This document shows, one piece after another, positions 44,301-56,350 of a stretch of DNA of 64,000 bases. Under the pieces are notes generated by a model that searched no databases, was not told the DNA's origin, and saw only the letters and a program-made list of their open reading frames with translations. Numbering within the stretch: the stretch's first letter is position 1; every line of letters starts with the position of its first letter. The translations under genes were made by a program, and so were the position numbers. The DNA comes from Desmodesmus armatus (taxonomy: Eukaryota; Chlorophyta; Chlorophyceae; Sphaeropleales; Scenedesmaceae): NCBI GenBank assembly GCA_007449985.2, contig VIIQ02000744.1, positions 1 to 64,000 on the forward strand, written 5' to 3'.

Positions 44301-47300
44301 AGTTACCCACCAGTCACACAAATAGGCGGCAGACACTGTCTAGGGCACTCGATCACATACAAGCAAGCAGCCAGCAATTCATTATCGTGTGCCACCAACT
44401 CTCACACACAGTCAATCCCTGCACACTTTGGCCCAGCCCATCAGCCCCGCCCCACTTGACGAACCTGAACCCCTTGCAACAGATTCCGAAACGTCAATGG
44501 GGCATGGGTCAAGGTTGGGCTAGAAACCATGCTAAGGACTAATGAGACTTGGGACACAGCTGATCCAGCAGCCGCAGTTACTGGGATTCAATCAATCACC
44601 CTACAACGAGCAGGCACGACCACGCCCTTGTCAACGGCACAAGGGTCCTCTGAGTGCAGCCCCTGGCCCTGGTGAGGTTGGAACCTGGGACCTATCCTGT
44701 CCACCTAACCCTAAACACTGAACCCTAAACCGTTTGTGAAATTGGTATTGGAAATGATCACTGTCACGTCATGACAGCGGGAGCCACAAGAGGGGTAAAG
44801 GGCGAAGGGGGCAAGAGAAAGGGTAGTGTCGTAGCTGTATGCTGCCACCAGGTACATGCTTCATCTCCGTTCCCACCCCCGTACCATTGAGCAACTTACC
44901 CACCCATAACACAAAGTGGTCAAAGGCGCTGCCTGTCGCACACAACTAGGGTTTCACCAACTTTATTCACTGATCCCAACACAAGAATCAAACCCTCAAA
45001 ACATCAGCACAATCCACACCCCCAGCTGCATTTCACACACACAAAACCCTACGTGGGATTTGTGAACGCGAAATGGGGCCTGGGTCAAGGTTGGGTTGCA
45101 AACCATGATCTGAGAGCTGATCCTGAAGATCAATCAGTCAGTCACTGACCATTCAGGGTGGCATGTGAGGACAACCCTTACTCAGGCCACAAGCTGCTGG
45201 GCAACCACGTCATCCCACCACCAGGGACCTGCGTGTGCAGCATTCTGGTCATGATTGCCATGTAATCAAGTACCGCAGCTGAGTGGCATGTGGCAATCAC
45301 TTGTGGTGACAACACCCCACCCCACCCCAAGCTGACAGCTGCCACCAGATGAATGCTTCACCTCCATTGACCCCCCCCCCCTGAGACACAGACTGGGTCA
45401 CCGCCTGTCAGACAAACACAGCCAAGGAACAGCCGACATCATGTCCATCTACTGAACCCTATCCCTCCACACGTTCAGCCCAACCCAACCCACAATTCAG
45501 CTCCATGTGAAAACAGCAACTCCCACGCTTGAGCAGCTTTGTTCACATGAGGCTTCGTGAAGGTCTGGCTAGAATTCATGCTGTAGAACAACGCCACGGA
45601 CCCATCGCTGAATAAAGCCTTGGTTGACACAGGGGATGAGGTCCACCCAGCTGCATGCTGCATGGCTGTCCATCCATCCATGTCAACATCAGGGAACTTT
45701 GCGTGAAGACTCCAAACCACGATAAGGATGCACTACAGCCGTGTCCACCTCACGACGTTGTGCACCGAAAACACCCAGGGCAAGAGCGAGGAAGAGGGGG
45801 GGGGGGGGGTTCAGGGACGCCAAATTGGATTACTGCCACCAAATAAGCCCTTCGACTCCACTGGCAACTGGGGCCCTCCTGCCCTGGCAGCTTGAAACAC
45901 TGCTGGGAATTCTCTCCCATCTTGAGCCCTAATTGTGACACAGCACAGGCTCAGAAGCCAGACTGCCACAGGGCGCGCATCCAACAGCTATTGGCTGGTG
46001 GCACCAAGTGTGCAAGTTGAGACCACCAAGGTAACTGCATACGCTGGGCAGAACTCAACTCGCGCAATTCATGCCCCCATCAACTAGCACCCCTCCAGCC
46101 CCCCCCCCCCCATTCCGCCATCGCCATTGCACTGTTTCTAGTGCAACCAAGTACAGCTGATGACTACTGGAGGAGGCTGAATGTACGGTACTTTGAAACA
46201 CAACCTGAGGACATTTGTAGCGCAAGGACATTTGGCTACTTGACCACACTACAAGGTAAGCAGGTAGAACTGTCACAGACAGTAACATGATGTACCAATG
46301 CGCTGCAGGTTGGCTGGAGTTTGCAAGACAGATAATGAGGGTCCTCCCCTCAACTCAGGGAAAGGCAAGCCCCAAGACTGTCACATCACCCCTGCAGACC
46401 CACCCATCAGTACAGTACCACTGCAACATGCATACCCATAGCGCTATCGCATCACACATCCGCTCCACTGTACCCTGCACGCTTCAGCCTCCCCCACTCA
46501 ATGCGCAATTATACCCACTCCCTTTCCAATGCATCCCAACTATCCCCCGGGGTTGACAGAACCACACAGCTGGTCGCCGCTGAGGATGAGCAGGTCTTGG
46601 CAGTCACTGTGCTTGAAATCAGTCAGCCTGTCAATAGCCCCTCGCCGCGCATCCTCCCTGTCACATCCACACCCCCCTCCTGCCGGTTTACTCCCTTGCA
46701 AAACCCCCAGGACAGCAAACCCTTGCCAAGAGCACCCACCCCCCAACGACACTCCACACCCCCTCCTGCCTTTTTACTCCCTTGCAAAATGCCCAGGACA
46801 GCAAACCCTTGCCAAGAAAACAGAACCCCCCCAAAGACACTGCACACCCCCCTTCTGCCGGCATACTCCTTTGCAATATCCCCAGGACAGCAAGCCCTTG
46901 CCAAAGAACACAAATGCAATCCCCCCCCCCCCTGAAGGCACTCCAAACACTCACAGCTGGTCGCCGCTGAGGATGAGCACGTCCTCGCAATCGCTGTGCT
47001 TGAACTCATTGAGCCTGTCCAGGTAGCGCCTCACAGCATCAGCGGTGCCCTGGAACCAGGCGCGCTTGTCCTCAAGACCGGGAGCCTGAGAGGCTGACAG
47101 CGTCTCAACAAAACCCTTGCCATGGCCTGCATGAAAAGGGGCAACACATGTCTCGAGATGAGGGGTCTGGAATGTGCAGCTGCAAGCAATCCCGCATGCA
47201 ACATGCGAGGGGTCCAAATTGTGCACAGTAAGATTTTCGCAATTGAACCCAGCCCAGAAAGGCTGTCAAAAGAGGCTGACAGCGTCTCAACAAAGCCCTT

Positions 47301-50300
47301 GCCATGGCCTACTGATGAGCCTTGCCGGGAGGCGGCACATACAGCAATAAATCCCATGGCAACTGCATTGCAATGTCACTGGTGTGACTCAAATGCCAGT
47401 GTCAACACACTCACACCCACCTTGGAAGGTGATGCCGTTGAGGAACTGGTATGCGCGTGACAGGTGGCGGTTGAGGCTGGTGGCGTTGTACTGCGTTAGC
47501 ACGTAGATGTTGCTGATTCCGCTGTGGATGCAGTTGGACACCGGGACGTCGATCAGCCTGAACAGACCTGCAAAGGGCACGGCGGGCTGAGGAGAGCCAA
47601 TCGCGCAACAGCAGGGCACAGACAGCAACACAGGCAATGCACTTAGCACAGCAGCAAGGAGGAAAGAGTCAGATCGGTGGAAAGCAAGAGGCAGGCCAGA
47701 CTGTTCTGTACAGACAGCACATACAGACAGGGGGATACCGGAAAACGGGAGGAAATGTACAGACAGCACAGACAGACAAGGGGATACCGGAAAACGGGAG
47801 AGGTAATGGGGCACATACGTGTCAGCAGCAGACAGTACTGCACTTAGGGCAGCAACAGTCCTGGCAACAAAACAAGAGGTACAAACTCAGGTGCAGCAAA
47901 GACCCTAGCTAACATGCCGCAACCGCCTGCACTTGTTTGTGCGCGGCTTGCCAAACTTGGCAAGGCCACACACTAACTACTGCAGGTAATTGCGGGGATG
48001 ATGTAGGGCTGTGCATGCATTGGTGCAGAAACTTGTCAGCACTTTCAAGTGCAGGGAAGCACCACCACCCACAGTCAGTGCACAGCACTGCAACCGATAG
48101 CTGAATGGAACCAATACACCCTGCCATGCTGTCTGTCCCTGTGACACACTTGCCCCAACAGTGCATGCCACACAGCCACCTGCCCCAGCTGACTGCGATT
48201 TGCGGAAACAGCAAAAGCAGGGTTGCACAGCAAATCACGCGGCTATGCAACAAGCCCTCAGCCAAAGACAAACCCTGGCGTGCACAGGTGTAAAACAAGA
48301 CACAGCACAAGCTGGCTGCAGTGCACCCCAATGTACACTCAACACAGACTTGACGAAGTGCCCCACATAAAATGCTATCAACAACACACAACACCACTTC
48401 AAATGCAATGCAGCCTGCACCAGAAAGCGAGTGCCGCCTGCCAGAAAGCGAGTGCTGCTTAGAGGGCCAGTGTGGGGCAGCATACCCTGTGTGCATACCA
48501 GTGCAGGGTCATAAGGCTGCTCCAGCTGAACTTCCCTGTACTGCATAACCACGAAAAAGTGCGTCCCACTCTTGCAGCCCTGCCCAAAGAAGCTAAGCAA
48601 CATCACTGTGCCCAGCTGATCAGAACAACCACGTCAACAAGACCATAGCACTGTCAGACAGAACATAACCCAGTGCAGAACCCAGTTGCCGCAAGTGAAA
48701 CACTCAATGCCACCTGCCTTGCTGCTCAGTAGGCCAGTGTGGGGCAGCAGATCCTGTATGTGTTCCGGTGCAGGGTCGTGTGGCTGCTCGTGGACACGAC
48801 ACTGTACCGCATCACACACAAAGTGTGCGCCCCACTCCCGCAGCCCTGCTCAAAGCAGCTCTGCAACCAGCCAGGCTGTAGCTGCCTAGAACAATGCGTC
48901 GACACATGGTGCCACTGCCAGGCAAAACCTATGCCAGTGCAGAAACCCCACATCTAGTGGGTGCACCAGTTGTTGGCTCCATTACCAACCAACCCCACCA
49001 AGCCCACTGCAAAAGCTGCACCATGCTTGGTGGTGTGCTGCGGGCCGCTGGGTGTTAGAAGCATGCAAAGCTGCACCAACCAGGCCAGTGGGCATGGCAG
49101 CTGCTCAACAAATACAGTCAGCAACTGTGTGTGGGTCAGCAAACTCAAATGTCAAGCCACCTGACCTGTCAAACACACCCTGTGCATCAGACACATGATC
49201 CAGTAACCCCTGACAGCTAGAATGGGTGTTAGCTCAAGTGCAACAAAAGCCCTAAGAGGAACTGAGAGCATCGCCACCTTGGGTGTTGATGGTCGTTGTG
49301 TAGGACGTGTACGTAACAGTAACACGTCCCGCAAAACGATCACCAACAACCAGATGCGAGCACTGGTCACTCCACAACCTCCTCTTTTCATGACAAGGTC
49401 GGCAGCTACTGCTACCATTACTCCCCTGAACACATGCTGTGTGGTGTTGCTGTTGTACTGCCAACATAAAGATCTACTGGCTCACAACACTCACGGCGGG
49501 GGCGCACCCAGGGGGGGGGCTAGGGATTCCCCAGTGCAGGGTTCCTTGGATACCATCAAACCGCACACACCGCTAACAGCAGCATTAGCACAGCCCCATG
49601 AAAAAAGGCAATGCTGCGCACGTCTTCCATCCATACATTGTGCAAAACACCCATGCCCATGTTGTCACACATCGCAGTTTGTTAGTGTGCGGCGCATCAA
49701 CAGTTACTACAAGCGCCAGGCAATCCCTATGTTGCATGACTTGCGCGCCAGCCACTACTATAGGCCCTTCACAACCCATGAGGCGGCCTCAACTGAACAT
49801 TGCCAGCATTGTGTCCTCACACAGTGCATTGTGTTGTGCTGAAGCCACTGCCCCCCTACTGACCAGCCTGCTATCTGCGCAACTCAGCAAAGCTATGCAC
49901 TGCCCTGCGGCTGATGAAGCCAGCTAATTTCTGCCTGCATTGGCTGATGTGTCCTGCAGCCCCAGTGCCCACCTCTGCTCGCGTGTGTGTCAACGGCCAC
50001 AGATCTGCTCCTGGTCCACCACCAAGCACCATGGCTGCAGGACAACAATAGAACAGACAGCAGCAAACAGCAGCAGGAGAAGTTTGTATGAATGCTGCAG
50101 GTATGTATGCACTGCGACTTGCAGTCGTATGTGCATTTTGTGGGACTCGGCTCTGTGAGCGTTCGCCCACTGCACTGCAAGTGTAAACGAGTGTCCTGGG
50201 TGCATTGCTGCTCTTCATCTAGTGCTTTCCAATTCATCTAGTGCTTTCCAATGCAAAAAAAAACTATTGTCATGTGTACTATGAGAGAGCATGCACATAC

Positions 50301-50857
50301 ATGCTGTGGTTGCAATGCATAGCATGGCAGTACGCTGAGTCAGCCGACAGTTGATGCTGCCAGCAATGATCTGAATGGTCCAGCCAACACGCTGAGGCCT
50401 CAAATGCTGCTGCATCGTAGTGCTCAGTGCAAAGGTAACATGCAGCGGACAGAAGCAAGGCAGATCGCTGCAGCAAAGATGCCCACAGACACAAACTCAC
50501 CCACGACCTCCTCAGAGTTCTTGAAGGGTGGCCGAACAGCCTGCTTTGGGCCAGCTGCGGCTTGCTGCTGCACAGTAGCCTGTGTTTGCTGCTGCTGGGT
50601 CTGCTGCTGGGGCTTCTGCTGCTGCCTGCAGTGCACAGCAGGTGAATACCACCAACAAGCAGGTCTCCAACATGGGTACCGATCTGGGCACCACCCTGCA
50701 CGTTGGGCATATCATTCATGTCGACATACTTATGTGGTGGCCTGTTCAGCAGGGTTGCGCGAACAGGGACAGCATGACCGCGCACGGGAGCCATGGCCTT
50801 CATCTGGGCTCCTTGGAAACGCTGGCTCACGCCTGATGCAGACATCATGCTGATCAT
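41305..50857 (-). CDS. ADP-glucose pyrophosphorylase, large (regulatory) subunit-like
   Basis: This enzyme makes ADP-glucose from glucose-1-phosphate and ATP for starch synthesis in the plastid. Exons (minus): 50857 to about 50695 ([14 protein letters not shown]..., transit-peptide-like); about 50625 or 50621 to 50501; 50034-49973; 47586-47421; 47126-46955; 44075-43961; 43674-43581; 43214-43108; 42801-42664; 42407-42308; 41953-41853; 41580-41305. All junctions from exon 2 on keep frame; exon 1 to 2 does not join cleanly. Motifs in order: [98 protein letters not shown] and the beta-helix end IDSNARIGK. The catalytic Arg and Lys of the N-terminal loop (GTRL, RAKP) are Asp and Glu here (GADL, RAEP), suggesting a non-catalytic partner subunit. 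About 500 aa. Confidence 0.88.
44241..45960. repeat. Four degenerate copies of a 0.5-0.6 kb repeat in an AGPase intron
   Basis: Starts similar to CTGCCACCAGATGAATGCTTC, continuing into CACCTCCATTGACCC, occur at 44241, 44841, 45338 and 45831, a spacing of 600, 497 and 493. Further shared blocks are TGGGTCAAGGTTGGG (about 44507 and 45082), CACACA-rich stretches and the TTCAGCCCAACCC types. They fill most of the 2.9-kb intron between the exons at 46955 and 44075. Confidence 0.65.
46566..46650 (-). pseudogene. Copy of the 3' end of AGPase exon 5
   Basis: Read on the minus strand this gives [17 protein letters not shown] and then fails, while the genuine exon (47126-46955) reads [17 protein letters not shown]. 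The copy lies downstream of the real exon. The donor is altered (CTGTGTGG in place of CTGTGAGT). Confidence 0.75.
46671..46918. repeat. 87-bp minisatellite, three copies
   Basis: Units containing TTTACTCCCTTGCAAAA and CCCAGGACAGCAAACCCTTG begin near 46674, 46760 and 46847. They sit between exon 5 of AGPase and its partial copy, so the exon fragment and this array belong to the same unstable stretch. Confidence 0.8.
47268..47316 (-). pseudogene. Copy of the 5' end of AGPase exon 5
   Basis: GAGGCTGACAGCGTCTCAAC and the neighbouring CTTGCCATGGCC (plus strand) repeat the start of exon 5 (47126-47080), coding [13 protein letters not shown] on the minus strand, then diverge. The acceptor CAG is replaced by TAG-type sequence (CAGTAG|GCC). 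It stands upstream of the genuine exon, so exon 5 has one partial copy on each side. Confidence 0.75.
47711..47812. repeat. 48-bp tandem duplication
   Basis: GTACAGACAGCACA followed by GGGGATACCGGAAAACGGGA occurs twice in a row within the AGPase intron. Confidence 0.8.
48464..48872. repeat. Direct duplication of about 145 bp in an AGPase intron
   Basis: GGCCAGTGTGGGGCAGCA... starts at about 48464 and 48730, each running about 145 bp to the GCAGCCCTG region. On the minus strand the first copy reads [20 protein letters not shown], an oddly protein-like phrase, but I do not recognise it and it has no clear splice sites. Confidence 0.6.
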
Positions 50858-52053
50858 AAACAGACTGAGTTCTTCAAGATGCGAAAGAATGCGTGGAGTG
50901 CTGCTGTCCACTTGCTTGTATCGAATCACGTACAAACTCCCGCAGCAAGACGTGCAGACGTGTTTGAGAGATAAGATTGTCGCTGCAGAGAAGCTGAAAG
51001 TTGTGAAGCCACTTTTGTGGTTGTGTGTGTCAACCACTCTGACTCATCATTGGCCCGAGACACCAAAGCGCAGCGAATCTGCTGCACAAGCTGCCACTAA
51101 TAGCGATATTGAATCAATATGACGCTTGATTCAGCTCAGCAGAAGTGGCGGGAACGAAACCGCGGCGGGACACAGGAGGGAAGCGGCCGGGTGTAAGTGG
51201 ACAATGGCTTGTCAGCTTGTCTGCATCATGAGTTGTGCGCTGCTATCAGGCAGCAGCAGCTGGATAGCATCTTTGGCAGCGCATGGGGACTGTGTCTCAG
51301 ATCAGATGGGGGATTGTACTTGCTGACTGGTGCAGTATGTTGCTTTTTGCCCCAAACACACAGGACTGATACATGAGTTTTATGCATCATAATGACCGCG
51401 AAATGTGTGCTGACCAATGCTCTGCCGCAGCCGCTCCCCCCCCCCCCCCCCCCCCCGCCGCCTCTGTGCAAGGGGGTGAAGTGCATGTGCCAACGTGCTG
51501 CCTGGACTCAAGCTGGTCCATTAACATGCATCCATCAACATGCACAGCTGTCGTGCAGCTGTAGCCACAAAACATTCTGCACCCGTTTGATACCAGTGGC
51601 TGCTCTGCTACAGCTGCCAGGCAGCGGCCAAGCCAGGCAAAGATGGCACGGGCTGCTGATTTCACGTCACTGCTACCGCAGTGCATGCTTGCCTGCTCAG
51701 CCAACTGCAGTGTTACAACTCCAAATCCTCTGCTATCTGCGCCCTCAGGAAACGTGAACAGGACACCAGCGCTGCCAGGTTGCATCAAGGGTGACCGCAG
51801 GACATCAACGCGAAAACAACAAACACCTCAAAGGCCTCAGCTACGACTGCTCAGAGTGATGCAGGGCAGCACCAATTGCTCAGTGGCTGCCCACACTGAT
51901 ACTACTTGCATATGCACTAGCAGCAGACAGGACGGGACGCCCAGATGACATGCATCCTTTCCAAGACAAAACATGGAAAGCAACATCTGCACCAGGTCTG
52001 CCGGCCAGCAACCACCCAGGCCTGAAAGAATCTTGGGGGTGATCCACTCCAAG
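50858..52053. other. Region between AGPase start and antiporter stop
   Basis: This should contain the AGPase promoter and the 3' UTR of the antiporter. TTACA at about 51714 (UGUAA on the minus strand) lies 340 nt after the antiporter stop. A C-run of about 20 lies at 51436-51456. No named regulatory element was recognised. Confidence 0.45.
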
Positions 52054-55000
52054 CTACACCACATCGCCAGCACGTGCTGTGCATTTTGTAGCAACGCCAT
52101 TGCTGTTCAAGACTGCAAGAGGCAGCACTGCACTCCCCCTGTCACCCAAGCCGCTGACAGCATCTCGTTGCTGCATGGCCAACTCCAGACCTCCCTTGGG
52201 GCTTGCAGGTGAAGCAGGGGTCACAAGGTGGGGGGATGCCGGGGCACCATTGATGGGATCACCCTGCAGCTCCCCTTCTCTGTTCCTGTACAGTGCCCAC
52301 ACACCTGCAAGCAAGGAAAGAAGGGGATGGCCAGTATGTCACGGTAAGGAACGCTGGCCCGGTGAAGATGGTGCAGTTCGCTGTGCTGCAAGCTGGGGTG
52401 GCAATGTAAGGGGCACTGCATGGCCACACAGGGGCTGGCTAGCTGCCAACAATGCAGGAAGAAGGTCACCAGCCAGCTGTCGGGGTGAAGCCTCCTGTCT
52501 GACGGAGGGCTGACAGCCAAAATGCAGCATAAATTGTGTGCGCAACTGCTTCACAGCTCCAAGTAGATGGCTCTGTTGATTGCTCCAAGCCTATTCAGAA
52601 CAATGACTTGCGCCTTTGACCCACCTGGTGCGGTCATGCATGTTGTGATGATGGCCATCAGGATCATCATCGTGAACATACGAGTACTCAGGATGCCCTG
52701 CAGCACAAGACAGGACGAGACATCAAACCCTGCATTGAGTCTGCCAATGACTGGGACAGGACCCCAATCAGAAGAACCACCCACTCAAAGAGACAGTATC
52801 AGGCTACACCGCCATTGCTCCACTCTGCACGCACACAGTCACACGCTGGTAGTACCTGCGCGTCTGGTAGTTCCTCAGCTGCGTCATACTTCCACACAAA
52901 CGCACATGCAGACCTTCCTGCACCACACACCAATCTGACACCACCTCCAGCACAGCAGAACCTACCATCGTGAGTCCGATGTTCAGTGCGATCACCTCCA
53001 CCAGGCCCCTGGTGTTCATCAGCAGGCCCAGTGTGACACAGAAGCGCCACTCCCGTTTCGTGACCAGCTTCCCCACAAAGCAGGCAGGGGTGAACTTGGC
53101 AAAGCAGGCAATGGCTGTAATGGCCAGGGTGATGGCCCAGTAGCGGCCAGAGTCCAGGGTGCCAATGTTGGTGCGGATGCCGCTGTTGGCGAAAAACAGC
53201 GGCAGCAGGAACTCCGCTGCAAGGCAGGCAGACAAGTCATTACCAGCAGCCAGCAGAGGCAATGAAAAATAGCCATTGGATTGTTGACTCATGGGCACAG
53301 CGGCAGCGGTGCATTCAGTAGCTTGCAAGGGGCCGGATACAGCACTGCAGCCCTTTCTATATCCCAAGGCCTCTGCCCTTCAGCAGGGAGATCCTGCAGA
53401 ATGTGAGTCGCTTCAACTGATGAACTGAGCAGCCCCCACTCAGCAAAACCGGCAGCCCAGTCCAATCGCCCCGAGCCTTGACTCACCAACAAGCAGCTCC
53501 ATGCGCGTGACAAAGCTTTCTGCAAAGCCTTGATCCTTTGGCACAATGAGCCCCATCATGAAGCCCCCAAAGAAGCAATGGATGCCCAGGCCCTCAGTAG
53601 TAAAGGCTGAAGCCAGCAGCATGATGAAGATAAACGCCATGTAGTAGGGGCTCGCCTGCTGCTGCTTGCGCACCAGCAACCGATGCAGCATGGCCAGCAC
53701 AGGGCGCACGATGACGACCATGACCGTGAGGTACGCGGCTGCAAGCAGGGTGGTGTAGAGGCCCAGCAGGGCGCTGCCTGACTTGGCGAAGGAGGAGGCC
53801 AGGGCCAGCACACACCAGGCCAAGACGTCATCAATGGCGGCACAGGACAAGGCCTGCAGGGGAGGTGGCAGCCGGGGAAATTGAGGTGAATGAGGGTGGT
53901 CAGGCAGTGCAGACTGTGCAGAAAGCAAAATTCGTCCCAAACTCACTTTCGGCATACATGCCTAACACATGCATGCAGCAGGATGTTGACAGCACACAAG
54001 TAATGCACGCCTACATCTGCCATCAAAGGCTGCCAGTACGGCGAACTCAAGTGCGCCGCCCCTGCTGATCCCTGCAATGCCTGCACTTGCTTGCACGTTA
54101 CTCTCCGTACCACAAGACGACCCACCTGCAGGCCGATGGGTGCTGCCAGCAGGCCAGCACTGCTCAGCAGTGAGGCCAGCACAGGGAAGGCTGTGAAGGA
54201 CATGGCGGCTCCAGTGAACAGCAGGAAGGCCCTGGAACTGGGAGGGGTCCAGTCGGGAGGGGCTCCCTCCTTGTTCACAGACTGTGGGCAAGGTAGAGCA
54301 CAGCAGGGTACAGTGAATGCGGCAAAGAGCAACACAACAGAGCCCACCACAAGCACAACACAGTGCAGGACAGCCGTGCTCCAAATGGATTCTTGAGCCA
54401 AGAAGCAACACAAGTAACATTCAGCACATACAACTCCATTTGGTTTCCACGCACCTCCAGCCACAGGGATGCAGCGCAGCCAACGCCGAAGGGGAAGGCG
54501 ATGGCGCTGAGTGCGATTGGTGTGCTCTTCTTCCACTGCTTGGACATCAGCCGGTGGTCCAGCTCACAGCCCAGGAGGAACATGAACAGCACCACACCCA
54601 TGTTGGCAACCACATAGAAGGTGGTGATGCTGTTGTAGGTGGTGCCATCAGCTTGGGGGATCGCGGTGGGCCACACTGTGGCGGTGAACCCTGCAGGCAT
54701 GCATGCATGCAGGCAGGCAGGCAGGGTGCCGCATGCAGGTCAGGTGAGCGCAGGCAAGCATGTCATGTGTGCAACCGCAGACAGTGCAAGAGGTTGCAGG
54801 GCTTGCATCCTCTGGGCCCAAATCCCTCTCAATGATTGTGTGTGCAGTGATTACAGAACCTACTGCAAGACGCAGCTGCTGGCAACCTGGGCTGTGGTTT
54901 TGTGCAGTGGAAGTGCCTCATCATAGTGCCAGCAGCAAAGCATCGCCTGACAAACTCCTGCGATCACTGCGTACCAGGGATCTGGCCCAGCACTGACGGG

Positions 55001-55381
55001 CCCAGCAGGATGCCAGCAACAATCTCTCCGATCACTTGGGGCTGCTTGATGTAGCCAAACAGCTTGCCCAGCACTCGGGTCAAGGTCAGGGTGATGGCCA
55101 CCTGCAGGCAAAAACGCACATGGTGGTGTTGTGATTGCACGCTGTTGCTGCATCGAGCTGCTAGGCAAACTGACTGACAGATGCCATACGACAGTCTTGA
55201 CCCAAGGTCAGCAGATAGGGTGCTCTGCTGGGACAATGCACAATCCTTGGACTGCGAGTCTTCGCTCCAACTGACACAGGCCCAACAGGACATGCATGTA
55301 CATGCACTCCTACCAACACACCTGCATAAAGAATATTAGCAGAGGGTCTGTCTGCACAGGTGCAAACAGTTCGGCCCCCAT
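52054..55381 (-). CDS. CPA2-family cation/proton antiporter (CHX/KefB-like), 506 aa
   Basis: This is a membrane antiporter expected to exchange K+ or Na+ for protons. Eight exons join in frame: 55381-55322, 55101-54975, 54690-54455, 54281-54126, 53853-53487, 53216-52966, 52697-52625 and 52304-52054, together 1521 nt. The chain starts MGAELFAPVQTDPLLIFFMQ. Conserved blocks are QPQVIGEIVAGILLGPSVLG (first membrane helices), FYVVANMGVVLFMFLLGCEL, SFTAFPVLASLL, AAIDDVLAW with the paired Asp of the ion site, SGIRTNIG and GLLMNTRGLVEVIALNIGL. About twelve hydrophobic segments can be counted. The tail after the last helix is only about 85 residues and Pro/Gly/Ala-rich, so the long cytosolic domain of plant CHX proteins is missing. 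No frame damage is seen. The substrate ion cannot be told from the sequence. Confidence 0.88.
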
Positions 55382-56350
55382 CTTTGCTGGTCTGCTGAAG
55401 GTGGGGCTAGCAGCAGCTGATGCTGTGGTGGTGCTGTAGGAGGTCTTCAGAAACGGCAGCGCAGGGTTCCAAGTAAATCTCAAGAGGGCTTCCTAGTGCC
55501 AGCAGCAGCTGTGTGGTAGAAGTTCCTGATGCTGCGGACGTGTCTGCTGGAACGTAGACCCATGGGGGGTAGATGGATGGTGCACGTCAATATTCCTTAG
55601 TTGTCGCACTGCCTTGTCGTACCAGCATGCAACATTCTACAAGGAGACGGCAGACCAGGGCACGCTTTGGGCACACAACGCCCGTGTAGGTCAAACTTGC
55701 GTCAGGTGGTACCACGTGGGCCCAGGCCAGACATACTGTTGCTCGGCCTGTTCATTGCATGCCTTGGATAAGGTGCTTGGGTCTTTTACTCATCTTGCAG
55801 CTGGACATCCAGAAAGCCTCCTTGTTAGGTGTGTTTAGCAGATACCGTGCAACAGCACGCGCCCTGCCAGGCTGGCTTGTACAGGGTCAGATGCAGACCG
55901 TAGTTGCCAGCTGATGGAATGTGCGGTGAAATGTTCAGCTTCACTGTTGGAAGATGTGCACATCACCACGACAGAGGCACATCGTCAGCATATGATGCAG
56001 CCTGCAAGCTAGGAGACTTCAAGGTAACACATCATGAGCCATTGGCTATTGCGGGCTGACCAGGAAGGTTGCTACATTTCACAATCACACACCACCGAAG
56101 CTGCGTACGGCATGCACAACCTATGTAGCAGCTGGCACTGTGTCACCAGAAGACCAACAGGCACAGCTGTAACTGCTACAAATGCATGCACAGCTGCACA
56201 GGAGCATACCAGCGCCCTGAATGCAGCCGTACTACTACACATCCCATATATGCAGTGGCAAATGGCTCCAGCTGTGCGTGAGCAGCAGCAGCTGCAGCAG
56301 CCACAGCAGCCATAGCAGCAGCACCAGTGGCTGAGGGCTTCTGTTGTCAT
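55382..56350. other. Intergenic region, no gene recognised
   Basis: It covers the promoter side of the antiporter gene and the 3' side of the MYND pseudogene. Only short frames are present. Confidence 0.45.

Noticed and set aside
48235..48606. Extra AGPase exon with the phrase [14 protein letters not shown]
   Set aside because: The flanking exons already join perfectly in phase from exon 3 to exon 4 (RAE|PAVPFAG), leaving no room for extra residues, and no matching splice sites were found.
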